NCBI GenBank assembly: GCA_046351135.1
Contig: JAXLZA010000003.1
Coordinates: 434,001-498,000, forward strand
Source of the DNA: UBA4427 sp046351135
GTDB lineage: Bacteria > Myxococcota_A > UBA9160 > UBA4427
Length of the DNA: 64,000 bases
Reading direction: 5' to 3'
Shown here: positions 44,721 to 54,532 of the stretch, piece by piece
How the letters are laid out: each line of letters starts with the position of its first letter
Numbering within the stretch: the first letter of the stretch is position 1
Program-made: the position numbers and the translations under genes
The notes under the pieces: model-generated
What the model was told of the DNA's origin: nothing
The model's input: the letters and a program-made list of their open reading frames with translations, nothing else
The model's database searches: none

Positions 44721-45806
44721 ATGATGGCTCGATGGAAACGATCGATCACGGCGCCGACGATGGCCGGGATGATGCTTCTGACCGCAAACGCCGCCCTCGC
44801 CGAAGATCGCCAGGATCGCGAGGATCGCAGCCCCTACGCGATCGGGCTGTGGGGCGACCTGCCGTATTCGGACACGCAGGCGCTCGAGGGGGTGCCGAAT
44901 CTCATCCGCGACATGAATGCGCAGCGCCTCGCCTTCACCGTCCACGACGGCGACCTGAAGGGGGGGAACTCGACGCCGGATTCCATCACGCCGACGACCT
45001 GCTCGGACGAGCTGTATACCCAGGCGCTTCGCTTCTTCAACTCGCTGCGCGCGCCCGCCATGTTCACCCCGGGCGACAACGACTGGACCGATTGCGATCG
45101 GCCCTCGAACGGCGGATTCAACTCCCTCGAGCGACTCGAGCACGAGCGAACGGTGCTCTTCGCGAATCCCTACTCTCTCGGCAAGCGACACCTCAGGCAG
45201 GACGTCCAGGATGCGCCGTACGTCGAGAATCGGCGCTGGGACTACAGGGGCGTCACCTACGTGACTCTCAACGTCCAGGGATCCTGCAACAACCTCTGCG
45301 ATACGAATCCCGATCCGATCGAGTTCGCCGACCGCAACGCGGCCAACATCGCGTGGATGAAGGCCGCCTTCGCCCACGCCATCGAGCAGGGCTCCGTCGC
45401 GCTCATGATCGTCGCGCAGGCCAATCCGGGATGGGACACCTCGGATGCGACGCGCACCCAGCCCCGGAATCCCCGGACGCTGATCGCGACCGACACCCAG
45501 CCCGACGGATACGCCGAGTACCTGCTGGCGCTGCGTGAGGAGGTGATCGCGTTCGGCAAGCCGGTCGCCTACGTCCACGGCGATTCGCACTTCTTCCGCG
45601 TCGACCGCCCCCTGCTCGATGCCGCCGGACGCCGGCTCGAGAACTTCACGCGCATCGAGACCTTCGGTGACAATGCCGGCAACGGCAACAACGACGTGCA
45701 GTGGGTGAAGGTGCTGGTCGACCCGAAGAGCCGCGAGGTCTTTGCCTATCAGGCGCAGATCGTGCCGGCGAATCGGGTCGCGGTGCCGGCGCCGATCGTT
45801 CCCTGA
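44721..45806 (+). CDS. Secreted metallophosphoesterase-like protein
   Basis: This 361-residue exported protein has a signal peptide (TAPTMAGMMLLTANAALA) and a calcineurin-like phosphoesterase layout: IGLWGDLPYSDTQ for the usual first metal Asp, FTVHDGDLKGG for the second, MFTPGDNDWTDC resembling the GNHD block, and VAYVHGDSHFFRVD for the late GHxH block, here HGDSH. The set suggests a variant metal site. GGGAGGAG precedes the ATG. A strong terminator-like hairpin follows the stop. Substrate unknown. Confidence 0.8.
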   Translation: MMARWKRSITAPTMAGMMLLTANAALAEDRQDREDRSPYAIGLWGDLPYSDTQALEGVPNLIRDMNAQRLAFTVHDGDLKGGNSTPDSITPTTCSDELYTQALRFFNSLRAPAMFTPGDNDWTDCDRPSNGGFNSLERLEHERTVLFANPYSLGKRHLRQDVQDAPYVENRRWDYRGVTYVTLNVQGSCNNLCDTNPDPIEFADRNAANIAWMKAAFAHAIEQGSVALMIVAQANPGWDTSDATRTQPRNPRTLIATDTQPDGYAEYLLALREEVIAFGKPVAYVHGDSHFFRVDRPLLDAAGRRLENFTRIETFGDNAGNGNNDVQWVKVLVDPKSREVFAYQAQIVPANRVAVPAPIVP

Positions 45807-45842
45807 TCCGATCCGGACGGGGTCGGGGCCGCGCTGATCCAC

Positions 45843-45889
45843 GAGCCGCGGGCGTGCCCAGGAGGCATTCCCGCGGCTCTTCCATTTTT
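45843..45889 (+). terminator. Rho-independent terminator
   Basis: A perfect 10-bp stem (GAGCCGCGGG at 45843-45852 with CCCGCGGCTC at 45870-45879) with a 17-nt loop is followed by TTCCATTTTT, about 40 bp after the phosphoesterase stop. Confidence 0.75.
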
Positions 45890-46282
45890 GGGGGCTCGAT
45901 CGCCCGAGCCGGATTCTCGTCGATGACCCGGATCTCGAATGGGATCGTGTTCGGATTCCGGACGGGATGGTCGCATTGCCGACGACGGCTCCGTCTGGAA
46001 CGACAGGCCACATCGGAGATCTTGGCGATCTGACGCCGGCCTCATCGTCGGCCGGTTGAGCGCCCTGCCCGGCCAGACGACGCTCGCGGGTACAGTCGTG
46101 CTGCAGGCAGGATCCTGTGTGAGCGGGGGCGATCGGACGATCGTCGGTCTGCGTGACCTGGGCGAGGCCCGTGTCGACCGGATCGGGCACGCCGATGCCG
46201 AGTCTCTCCCGTGGCGCGCTGGCGCTGCTCATGACGGCGGTCGTCGTGCTCAGCTTCGCGCATCCGTCGCCGCCAGGGAGAT
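45890..46282. other. Gene-free stretch
   Basis: About 390 bp with only short incoherent frames on both strands. Nothing recognisable was found before the nitric oxide reductase remnant begins at 46283. Confidence 0.5.
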
Positions 46283-46390
46283 GGCGATCGGCGGGTTGAT
46301 CAGGAGCCCGAAGAGAACCGCCCCGACGAGACTCCATGACGCGATGGCGGGACGGAGCCGGAGCGGGCGGCGACGGGCGCGGAGCGAAGG
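46283..46390 (-). pseudogene. Nitric oxide reductase gene fragment
   Basis: On the minus strand this reads RPLRLRPAIASWSLVGAVLF then GLLINPPIAI, matching RPLRFFLAVAFWNLVGAGLF then GFLINPPIAL of the intact enzyme gene. The nucleotide match to 51966-52073 is gap-free over 108 bp at roughly 80 percent by eye. Only one membrane helix region survives. The end of the PEP-CTERM nuclease gene is read through it in a different frame. Confidence 0.85.
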
Positions 46391-49383
46391 ATTCGGGAGG
46401 ATCCGGCGTTCGCGCGTCGGTGTGCGTGACGAGCCGACCAGGCCAACGCCAGGACGCAGACCGCGAGCGACACTGCGGTTTCGGGCTCCGGAAGTCCGAT
46501 CACGATCGGATCGTGATCCGAGGTCCGGAACTCGTCGGGCGCGTAGAGCGGAAGTGCACTCGGGTGGGCTTCGAAGCTCGCCTCGCCCGCGTCTGCGATC
46601 GTGTCGTTGTAGTCGAAGGAGGGCGGCTCGTCCGCATTGATGTGCCATTCGGCGACGCCCGTGACCTGGTAGGCGAACGAACGGGTCGCGAGCGCGTGGT
46701 CGAGACGACCGATCTGGCCATCGAAGACGTAGCCGTACGCCGACGCGCCGACGAAGGCATCGACGAGATCGGTGTAGTCGTCGCTCGTTCCGGCGACGTC
46801 GTCGGATCCGGCCTTCAGCGAGCGGATCGGATCCTCCTGCGCATAGCTGTTGAGGTCGCCGATCACGAGGAAGTCGGGATCACCACTGGCCGTCGGATCC
46901 GACGCGAGCCAGTCGACCAGGGCCTGGGCGGCCGCCTTGCGCGTCTGCGCGCAGTTTCCCTGACCATCGTTCGCATCGGGGTCGCCCACGTCGTCGCAGG
47001 CCGAGCCCTTCGACTTGAGATGGGCCACCGCGACCGTCCACTTCGACCCCGTCGCCGTCGCGACGAAGGTCTGCGCCAGGACCGGACGATTCTTCGTGTC
47101 GATGAATCGCGGATCGACCGTCGAGTCGAGAATCGCATGAGGTCCGACGGTCGAGACCGTCGTCGTCTTGTAGAGGAGCGCGACCTTGATCGCGTCTCCG
47201 CCGATCGAGCTGGTATTGACGAATGCGTAGGGACCGCAGCCCGGAACCGCATTGGCCGCCGTCACCAGCGCGCCGAGGGTCGCGAACGTGTCGTTCTCGA
47301 CCTCCATCAGACCGGCTACGTCGGGATTCATGCTGCAGAGCGCCGCGACGAGCTTGTCCGTCTGGCGCACCAGCTCGGCGGCGGAATCGGCGCCCCGACA
47401 GTCCTGCAGCCCGTCTGGGCCACAGGGACCGCTCGAGCTCGACGTGGTCGTATCGATCGTCGTGAAGTAGTTCAGGACGTTGAAGCTCGCGATCTCGAGC
47501 GTGCCCCCCACCGCGGGCGCGCCGCCGGGGCGGGGATTCACGGGGGCGAAGACGTAGGACTCGGTCTCGGGAACCGGGCGAAGGCGCCAGGCGTCGGTTC
47601 CGCTCAGACCCGCGAAGGTCCAGCTGAGCACGCCCGTCAGGCCGGTGATCTGGTCCCCGCCCCGGAATGGATTCGTGATCGAGAGCCCGGGAGCCGGATA
47701 CGGGAGCGGTCGGCCGTTGGTGAGCGCGCTGTTCTGGCGATTGTCCCGATCATCGAGGATGAGGGTCCGCTTCGCGACCTCGATCTGGTGGTCGATCCAT
47801 CCGGTCACGCTCGGGGGATTCGCGTCGGTGAAGGTTCGGATCCGACCGCCCGCGCTCAGGACGAGCTGCCCGTAGCGCTCGAGCTCGAAGTACTCGACGA
47901 TCGAGAGCGTCGCCGGGAAGCGGACACGCATGCCTTCGAAGGGCTCGAAGTAGGCGTTGATCGCGCTGGTCGCTGCGGCGAGATCGCCGTTCGGAACGTT
48001 CGGGACCGGGAGGATCACGTCCGCCGCCGTCGGGATGGGTTGACCGGAGGCGCAGATCTCCACGCTCGTGATCGGGGACAGCTCGGTCGCACCGAAGAAC
48101 TCCACGGCCGTTCCGGCGACGCGGACCCGGTCTCCGATCGCGACGCCCGTACCGAGCCCCGTGGCCCCCTCGAAGACGAAGATGCCCTCGGACGTGCTCG
48201 CGTCCGCATCGGCGTCGGCATCCTCCTCCTGCACGAAGAAGCCCTGCAGCGAGTCCGTGGCCGTACCCTGATGGCGCCCGACGACGATGCCCTCGACCAC
48301 GACCTGGACGCCGGCAAGAGGCGTCGATGCAGCCGCTCCCTGAACGTCGTGGATCTTCGTGGCCCCGGATCCGCAGCCGTCATTGTCGGCGATGGTCACC
48401 GTGCGACTGACGACGGCCCCGAGCGCGATGCCGGCCGACGGCGACGCGAGGGTGAGCGTGGCGATCTCGGTGCCTTCGGCCACGACGTCGTCGACGATCG
48501 TGAACAGCGCCGAACCTGCAATGCCTCCGTTCGGGATCGTCACGACCGGGGTCGACAGCGTGTAGTCGCCGGGGGTGATCCCCGAGCCGGACACGGACAA
48601 TGCGACGGTCTGGTCCCCGACCACGGGCTCCGAAGCGGTCACGGTCGCGGTGATCACGGTGCCGTTCGCCTCGCTCCCCGCCGGAGCGTCGAGCGAGAGC
48701 TCGACGGTCGTGCCGGTCGGACAGGGGTGAAGCGGCGAGCTCGAGGTCCTGGGCGACGGTACGCCCGTCGTGAAATCCGCCGCGTTCGAGCTCGTGTCGA
48801 TGCAGCCGCTGCCCGATCGGAACAGCGCCGTCGTGCTCGTGGCGGCCGGTGCAGCCGCGCCCCCTTCGGCGAAGTTGGCAGTCCCGTAGCCGACCAGGTC
48901 GAGGATCAGCGCCTGTTGCGTCGGGCTGCACGGCGTGGAGCCGCCGTTGCACGCGAGGCCCGTCGTGGAGTCGACGAGCACGACCTTCCCGCTCGTCGAC
49001 GACATGTTGGTCGCCGAGCTTCCGGCGAGAAGGGGGGTCGGAAGCGGCGCGCCCGACGCGGCCGTCGCGAGGCCGACGAGCTGGTATTGCCCGGGCTGGA
49101 GGGTCCCGGACAGCAAGCTGATTCCATTGGCCGAGAAGAGACCGGTTCCCGTCGCGCTCGAGTACTGGATCGATCGCCCGGAGAGGCTCACGGGGGCGGC
49201 TCCGCGATTGAAGAGCTCGACGTAGTCCTGAGCGAACGTGCTGCCGTTGCCTCCGTAGACCTGGCTGATCACGACCTGGGCACCCGCCGACGGCGCGAGG
49301 GTCCCGAGCAGCAGGAAGAGGAACACCGAACGGATCGCGTCGTACGGGACGGATCGCGCGGGGGAGCCGGATCGTTCGCTCAT
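46300..49383 (-). CDS. Secreted ExeM/NucH-type endonuclease/exonuclease/phosphatase with PEP-CTERM anchor
   Basis: This 1027-residue secreted nuclease-like protein has a signal peptide (residues 1-35), a lamin-tail domain (residues 36-215; VVISQVYGGNGSTFAQDYVEL is its signature), a Calx-beta-like segment (225-330), an ExeM-type OB-like region (335-610), and an EEP domain (625-960) with LEIASFNVLNYF, LMEVENDTF, VAVAHLKSKGSACDD, LVIGDLNSYAQEDP and TSDHDPIVIG. These include the expected Glu, Asp, Asn and His. LPEPETAVSLAVCVLALAWS at about residue 964 and a weak basic cluster form the sorting signal. About 30 residues beyond come from the nitric oxide reductase remnant. Confidence 0.9.
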   Translation of the reverse strand: MSERSGSPARSVPYDAIRSVFLFLLLGTLAPSAGAQVVISQVYGGNGSTFAQDYVELFNRGAAPVSLSGRSIQYSSATGTGLFSANGISLLSGTLQPGQYQLVGLATAASGAPLPTPLLAGSSATNMSSTSGKVVLVDSTTGLACNGGSTPCSPTQQALILDLVGYGTANFAEGGAAAPAATSTTALFRSGSGCIDTSSNAADFTTGVPSPRTSSSPLHPCPTGTTVELSLDAPAGSEANGTVITATVTASEPVVGDQTVALSVSGSGITPGDYTLSTPVVTIPNGGIAGSALFTIVDDVVAEGTEIATLTLASPSAGIALGAVVSRTVTIADNDGCGSGATKIHDVQGAAASTPLAGVQVVVEGIVVGRHQGTATDSLQGFFVQEEDADADADASTSEGIFVFEGATGLGTGVAIGDRVRVAGTAVEFFGATELSPITSVEICASGQPIPTAADVILPVPNVPNGDLAAATSAINAYFEPFEGMRVRFPATLSIVEYFELERYGQLVLSAGGRIRTFTDANPPSVTGWIDHQIEVAKRTLILDDRDNRQNSALTNGRPLPYPAPGLSITNPFRGGDQITGLTGVLSWTFAGLSGTDAWRLRPVPETESYVFAPVNPRPGGAPAVGGTLEIASFNVLNYFTTIDTTTSSSSGPCGPDGLQDCRGADSAAELVRQTDKLVAALCSMNPDVAGLMEVENDTFATLGALVTAANAVPGCGPYAFVNTSSIGGDAIKVALLYKTTTVSTVGPHAILDSTVDPRFIDTKNRPVLAQTFVATATGSKWTVAVAHLKSKGSACDDVGDPDANDGQGNCAQTRKAAAQALVDWLASDPTASGDPDFLVIGDLNSYAQEDPIRSLKAGSDDVAGTSDDYTDLVDAFVGASAYGYVFDGQIGRLDHALATRSFAYQVTGVAEWHINADEPPSFDYNDTIADAGEASFEAHPSALPLYAPDEFRTSDHDPIVIGLPEPETAVSLAVCVLALAWSARHAHRRANAGSSRILRSAPVAARSGSVPPSRHGVSSGRFSSGS

Positions 49384-49795
49384 CGATGTTCTCCGCGGTC
49401 CGTCGCGGACCGGATCGGGACGGTCGGATTCCCGGACGCCGGGCGGCCAGAATCGCCCGCGCGAAAAAGGCCGATCGGACCGATACCTAACACTTCTGCC
49501 GAGCCGGCAATCTAGAGGGTCGAGAGGAATTCGGAACGGTGGACGCGGAATCGTGACGCGAACGCCTCATCGGGAACGGAGTCGACCGAGATCGCGATTC
49601 GTCGCCTCGGGCTCGTGACGACTTCGCAGGAAACACGACCGGCGTACCATCGAAACGATGCGCGACGGGCATCGAAAGGAGATCCGTTCGCAACTTCGGA
49701 GCCATAGCTTCCGCTCGACGGCGGCGCACATCGCGATGGCCGTCGCAGGTGGACCGGGGCCGATACATCGACCATGCGTCGAACGGGAGGGCGAG
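49384..49795. other. Intergenic region between divergent secreted enzymes
   Basis: About 410 bp separate the divergent ExeM-type nuclease and the glycerophosphodiesterase. It must hold both promoters, and its GC is lower near 49470-49520. No convincing operator, riboswitch or coding frame was found. Confidence 0.5.
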
Positions 49796-51103
<1,308 letters not shown>

Positions 51104-51115
51104 CCGACGGATTCC

Positions 51116-51164
51116 GACTCGCAGGCGCAGATCCGGGCACGTACCGGATCCGCGCCTGCGAGTC
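51116..51164. terminator. Long hairpin between convergent genes
   Basis: Arms of 13 bp and 7 bp pair almost perfectly (GACTCGCAGGCGC, one A-C mismatch, GATCCGG) around a 7-nt loop GCACGTA. No T-tract follows, but its place between two converging genes suggests a two-way transcription stop. Confidence 0.55.
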
Positions 51165-51198
51165 CGGCCGCCGATCGCGCGCTGGAATCGACGCCCCC

Positions 51199-51423
51199 CT
51201 AATGGATCCAGGCATGCGGTCGGGCGAAGTTGATGCGCGTGCCGGTCTCGGGCTCGAGATTCGCCCGCTCCGGACTCCAGCGATACGCGTCGAACGAATC
51301 GCCCTCTTCGAACCGGACGCGCACGACGTCTTCGCCCGCTTCGAGCACGACGGCCGTGCCCCAGCGCCGAAATCCGTATCGGGCACTCCGTCTCAGTATC
51401 TCGACTCGCTCGCCCCGCTCCAT
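51199..51423 (-). CDS. Small protein of unknown function
   Basis: This 74-residue protein starts MERGERVEILRRSARYGFRRWG and continues VLEAGEDVVRVRFEEGDSFDAYRWSPERANLEPE. GGAGGGGG precedes the ATG. The charged, beta-rich pattern (VEILRR, VVRVRFEEGDSF) could be a small SH3- or KOW-like barrel, but no family is recognised. There is no signal peptide or membrane segment. It lies 125 bp downstream of the nitric oxide reductase gene, on the same strand. Confidence 0.6.
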   Translation of the reverse strand: MERGERVEILRRSARYGFRRWGTAVVLEAGEDVVRVRFEEGDSFDAYRWSPERANLEPETGTRINFARPHAWIH

Positions 51424-51548
51424 GACGATCCCCCTCCGAGATCGACATACGCTCGCGCGATCGGCGCGCGAATGCCAAGGCGACAAATGCGCCGAGATTG
51501 TGATTCGTTCGGAGCCGATCGGAGGCCCGTCCCCTCTCGTCTCCTCGT

Positions 51549-53834
51549 TCAATCCCGAAGGCGCGGCCCGCCCCGGCTCCAGCCGAGGCCGAGCCCGACG
51601 ACGAACCAGCCGATCGCGAGAATGCCGAAGCCGAAGACGGTGTCCCCGAGCATGCGAAGCCAGCGGAGCGTCTGGAGCCCGGGCGTCTGCAGGAACTCGG
51701 CGCTCCGCGCGTACCACATGCCGTGCTCGACGCTCGCCCAGGTCTGGGCGAGGCCGATCGGGAGCAGGCTCAGGACGACCATCAGAGCGAGACCGACGTT
51801 CGTCGCCCAGAAGCCGATCGCGAGCGGCCGGTCCCGCCACTCGACGTCGCCGTGGAGCAGGCGCAGGCTGAAGAGCGTGAGCCCGATGCCGAGCATGCCG
51901 TAGACGCCGAAGAGCGCGGTGTGGCTGTGGACCGGCGTCGTGTTCAGGCCCTGCATGTAGTAGAGGGCGATCGGCGGGTTGATCAGGAACCCGAAGAGGC
52001 CCGCGCCGACGAGATTCCAGAACGCGACGGCGAGGAAGAACCGGAGTGGCCAGCGATGGGCACGGAGCCAGGGCGCCGCGTTCGCGAGGCGGTATTGCCG
52101 GTAGCCCTCGTGGCCGATCAGGACGAGGGGCATGAGCTCGAGGGCGCTGAAGGTCCCGCCGAGAGCGAGGATCGAGGACGGCGTCCCCGTGAAGTAGAGG
52201 TGGTGGAACATGCCGAGCACGCCCCCCGTCATGTAGAGGAGGGCCGACGTCAGCACGGCCGCCGTCGCCGTCCGCTCCCGGACGAGGCCGAGACGGGAGA
52301 AGAGGAACGCGATCACGACCGTCGCGAAGATCTCGAAGAAGCCCTCGACCCAGAGGTGGACGACCCACCAGCGCCAGTACTCGGCGACGGCGAGATTCGT
52401 GTGGCGCCCGGCCATGAGCCCCGCGGCATAACAGAGGCTGATCGCTCCGGCGCTCAGGGTGAAGAGCAGGAGCAGCGACCGGCTCCCGCGCGGGGAGCGC
52501 CGGATCGCGGGCACGAGCGCCCGCGCCATCAGCCCGAGCCAGAGGAGCAGGCCGACGAAGAGGAGGATCTGCCAGAGGCGCCCGAGATCGACGTACTCGT
52601 AGCCCTGATGGCCGAGCCAGAAGTTGACGCCGTGGCCGAGGCGCTGATGGATCGCCAGTGCCTGCCCCGCCATCGAGCCGGCGACGACGACGAGCAGCGC
52701 GACGAAGAGCACGTTCACCCCGAGCCGTTGCCCCTTCGGCTCGAAGCCCGCGACCAGCGGCGCCAGCACGAGCCCCGTCGCGAGCCAGCTCGTCGCGATC
52801 CAGAAGATCCCGAGCTGACCGTGCCAGGTCCGGGCGAGGGAGTACGGAAGCCAGTCGGCGAGCGGGAGGCCGTAGAGCCCGTTGCCCTCGACGCCGTAGT
52901 GGGCGACGACGATGCCGAGCCCCATCTGCGCGACGAGCAGCGCGCCGACGATCCAGAAATACTTGCCCGTGGCTCGCATCGACGGCGTCGGCACGACGCC
53001 GAAGAGCGGATCCCGCGCGGGCGGCGCGATCGCCTCGGCCTCCTCCCGCGTCCGACTCGCTGCACCGACCCACGACAGCGCACCGATCCCCCCGAGCAGC
53101 AGCACGAAGCTCGCCACCGACACGACGACGATCGCGCCCGTCGGCCGATTGCCGACGAGCTCGTCGGGGGGCCAGTTCTGCGTGTAGGTCACCTCTTCTC
53201 CCGGCCGCTGCGTGACGCATGCCCAGGTCGCCCAGAAGAAGAAGGCCTCGAGGGCCTCGGCCCGCTCTGCGTCGCCGACCGTGTTGCGCGGCATCGCGTA
53301 CGCAGTCCTCAGTCCGTCGAGCGCCGGATCGTCGCGGAAGAGGCCCCTGTAATGCGCACCGACCGCGGCGATCGCCGCGGCGCGGTCGCTCGAGACGGTG
53401 AGCACACCGTGCTCGGGGTCATGGCGATTCGTGCGCAGCTCCTCCTGCAGGCGCGCGCGCAGGGCGGCCTGGAGATCGGGGGCGAGGCCGGCGTAGGGCA
53501 GACCGTGGAGATCGCGGGCCCAGCGATCGAGGAGCCAGGTCGCCTCGCGGTGGAGCCAGTCGGCCGTCCAGTCGGGCGCGACGTAGGCGCCATGACCCCA
53601 GATCGATCCGAGCTCGTGTCCGCCGATCGATCGCCAGACGTCCTGCCCCGTTTCGATGTCGGCGCGGGTGAAGAGGACCGAGCCGTCCTCGGCGACGACC
53701 GCCTCGGGAATCGGCGGCGCGGCCTGGTAGATGCCGCGACCGAAGTAGAGCAGCGTCGAGAAGGAGGCGATCATCACGACCGCCAGCGCGATGGCGAGAC
53801 GCCGAATCCTCCGAGCCCCGTCCAGCGATTCCAT
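51549..53834 (-). CDS. norB: Quinol-type nitric oxide reductase, large subunit
   Basis: This 761-residue qNOR-like enzyme reduces NO to N2O with electrons from quinol. An N-terminal helix (ALAVVMIASFSTLLYFG) and periplasmic domain (to about residue 225) precede about a dozen membrane helices. Heme and non-heme iron ligands lie in ARTWHGQLGIFWIATSW, HLWVEGFFEIFATV, LGMFHHLYFTG and VHSHTALFGVYGMLG. The fused N-terminal part replaces NorC, as in NorZ enzymes. Regulator genes are not seen nearby. The start shares a 165-bp gap with a divergent repeat protein. A 108-bp copy of part of this gene lies at 46283-46390. Confidence 0.93.
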   Translation of the reverse strand: MESLDGARRIRRLAIALAVVMIASFSTLLYFGRGIYQAAPPIPEAVVAEDGSVLFTRADIETGQDVWRSIGGHELGSIWGHGAYVAPDWTADWLHREATWLLDRWARDLHGLPYAGLAPDLQAALRARLQEELRTNRHDPEHGVLTVSSDRAAAIAAVGAHYRGLFRDDPALDGLRTAYAMPRNTVGDAERAEALEAFFFWATWACVTQRPGEEVTYTQNWPPDELVGNRPTGAIVVVSVASFVLLLGGIGALSWVGAASRTREEAEAIAPPARDPLFGVVPTPSMRATGKYFWIVGALLVAQMGLGIVVAHYGVEGNGLYGLPLADWLPYSLARTWHGQLGIFWIATSWLATGLVLAPLVAGFEPKGQRLGVNVLFVALLVVVAGSMAGQALAIHQRLGHGVNFWLGHQGYEYVDLGRLWQILLFVGLLLWLGLMARALVPAIRRSPRGSRSLLLLFTLSAGAISLCYAAGLMAGRHTNLAVAEYWRWWVVHLWVEGFFEIFATVVIAFLFSRLGLVRERTATAAVLTSALLYMTGGVLGMFHHLYFTGTPSSILALGGTFSALELMPLVLIGHEGYRQYRLANAAPWLRAHRWPLRFFLAVAFWNLVGAGLFGFLINPPIALYYMQGLNTTPVHSHTALFGVYGMLGIGLTLFSLRLLHGDVEWRDRPLAIGFWATNVGLALMVVLSLLPIGLAQTWASVEHGMWYARSAEFLQTPGLQTLRWLRMLGDTVFGFGILAIGWFVVGLGLGWSRGGPRLRD

Positions 53835-53910
53835 GCTCCGCCCTCCCCGCCCGATCCCCGACACGCATGATCGCGCGAATCGCCGCCGGAAGCCGCCGCT
53901 CGAGGCGGCG

Positions 53911-53937
53911 CCGAACGTGGCCGAACGTGGCCGAACG
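53911..53937. repeat. Short tandem repeat in a divergent promoter gap
   Basis: CCGAACGTGG occurs twice in tandem, followed by CCGAACG. It lies between the divergent nitric oxide reductase and repeat-protein genes, next to a small hairpin (GCCGCC, loop GCTCGA, GGCGGC at 53892-53909). It could be a regulator-binding array. Confidence 0.5.
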
Positions 53938-53999
53938 CCTCTTCGAAAACTGCAGTACGCTTCTCCGTGATCTCGACTTCCAGCCAGGGGGACACCGAC

Positions 54000-54431
54000 A
54001 TGCGACGAATCCGTCTGCAGCGTCTTCTCTTTCTCGGAATCGGAATCGGGCTCGCCTCGAGCCTCGTGCTGAATGCCTCGCCTGCGTCCGCGGGCGGTCA
54101 CGGCGGGGGCATGGTCGTCGGCGGGCCCTTCGGCGGAACGGTGCTCCCGCCGGCCGGCGGAGGGATGGTGGTCGGCGGACCGCTCGGCGGCACGATCCTG
54201 CCGGGACCGCAGGGCGGGATGGTCGTCGGCGGACCGTTGGCCGGCTCGATCCTCCCCGGTAGCCAGGGCGGCATGATCGTCGGCGGGCCCCTCGCCGGCA
54301 CGATCCTGCCGGGAGCGCAGGGCGGGATGGTCGTCGGAGGCCCCCTCGGCGGCACCATCCTCCCGGGCGCGAAGGGCGGCATGGTCGTCGGCGGCCCGTT
54401 CGGCGGGACGATCCTGCCCCCGAGCGACTAG
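54000..54431 (+). CDS. Secreted protein of six 18-residue Gly-rich repeats
   Basis: This 143-residue protein has a signal peptide (LLFLGIGIGLASSLVLNASPASA) followed only by six repeats of the form GGMVVGGPLGGTILPGPQ, each 18 residues and 54 bp. Positions vary between L and F, G and A, and in the last two residues. No Cys, sorting signal or known family is visible. The regular Val/Leu/Ile spacing suggests a stacked beta structure such as a beta-roll. It is divergent from the nitric oxide reductase gene across 165 bp. AGGGGG precedes the ATG. Function unknown. Confidence 0.75.
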   Translation: MRRIRLQRLLFLGIGIGLASSLVLNASPASAGGHGGGMVVGGPFGGTVLPPAGGGMVVGGPLGGTILPGPQGGMVVGGPLAGSILPGSQGGMIVGGPLAGTILPGAQGGMVVGGPLGGTILPGAKGGMVVGGPFGGTILPPSD

Positions 54432-54532
54432 CGCTCGGTGCATTGACCCATCGGGGCGTCGCTGAATGAGCACGCCGGGACGCGAGCCGCAGATACGCGG
54501 CCCGCGAACGGACGCTCTATCCTCGGCGCGCC

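Noticed and set aside
46336..49515. 1059-codon plus-strand frame over the ExeM-type gene
   Set aside because: It is antisense to a multidomain secreted nuclease with clear motifs; no family pattern is present.
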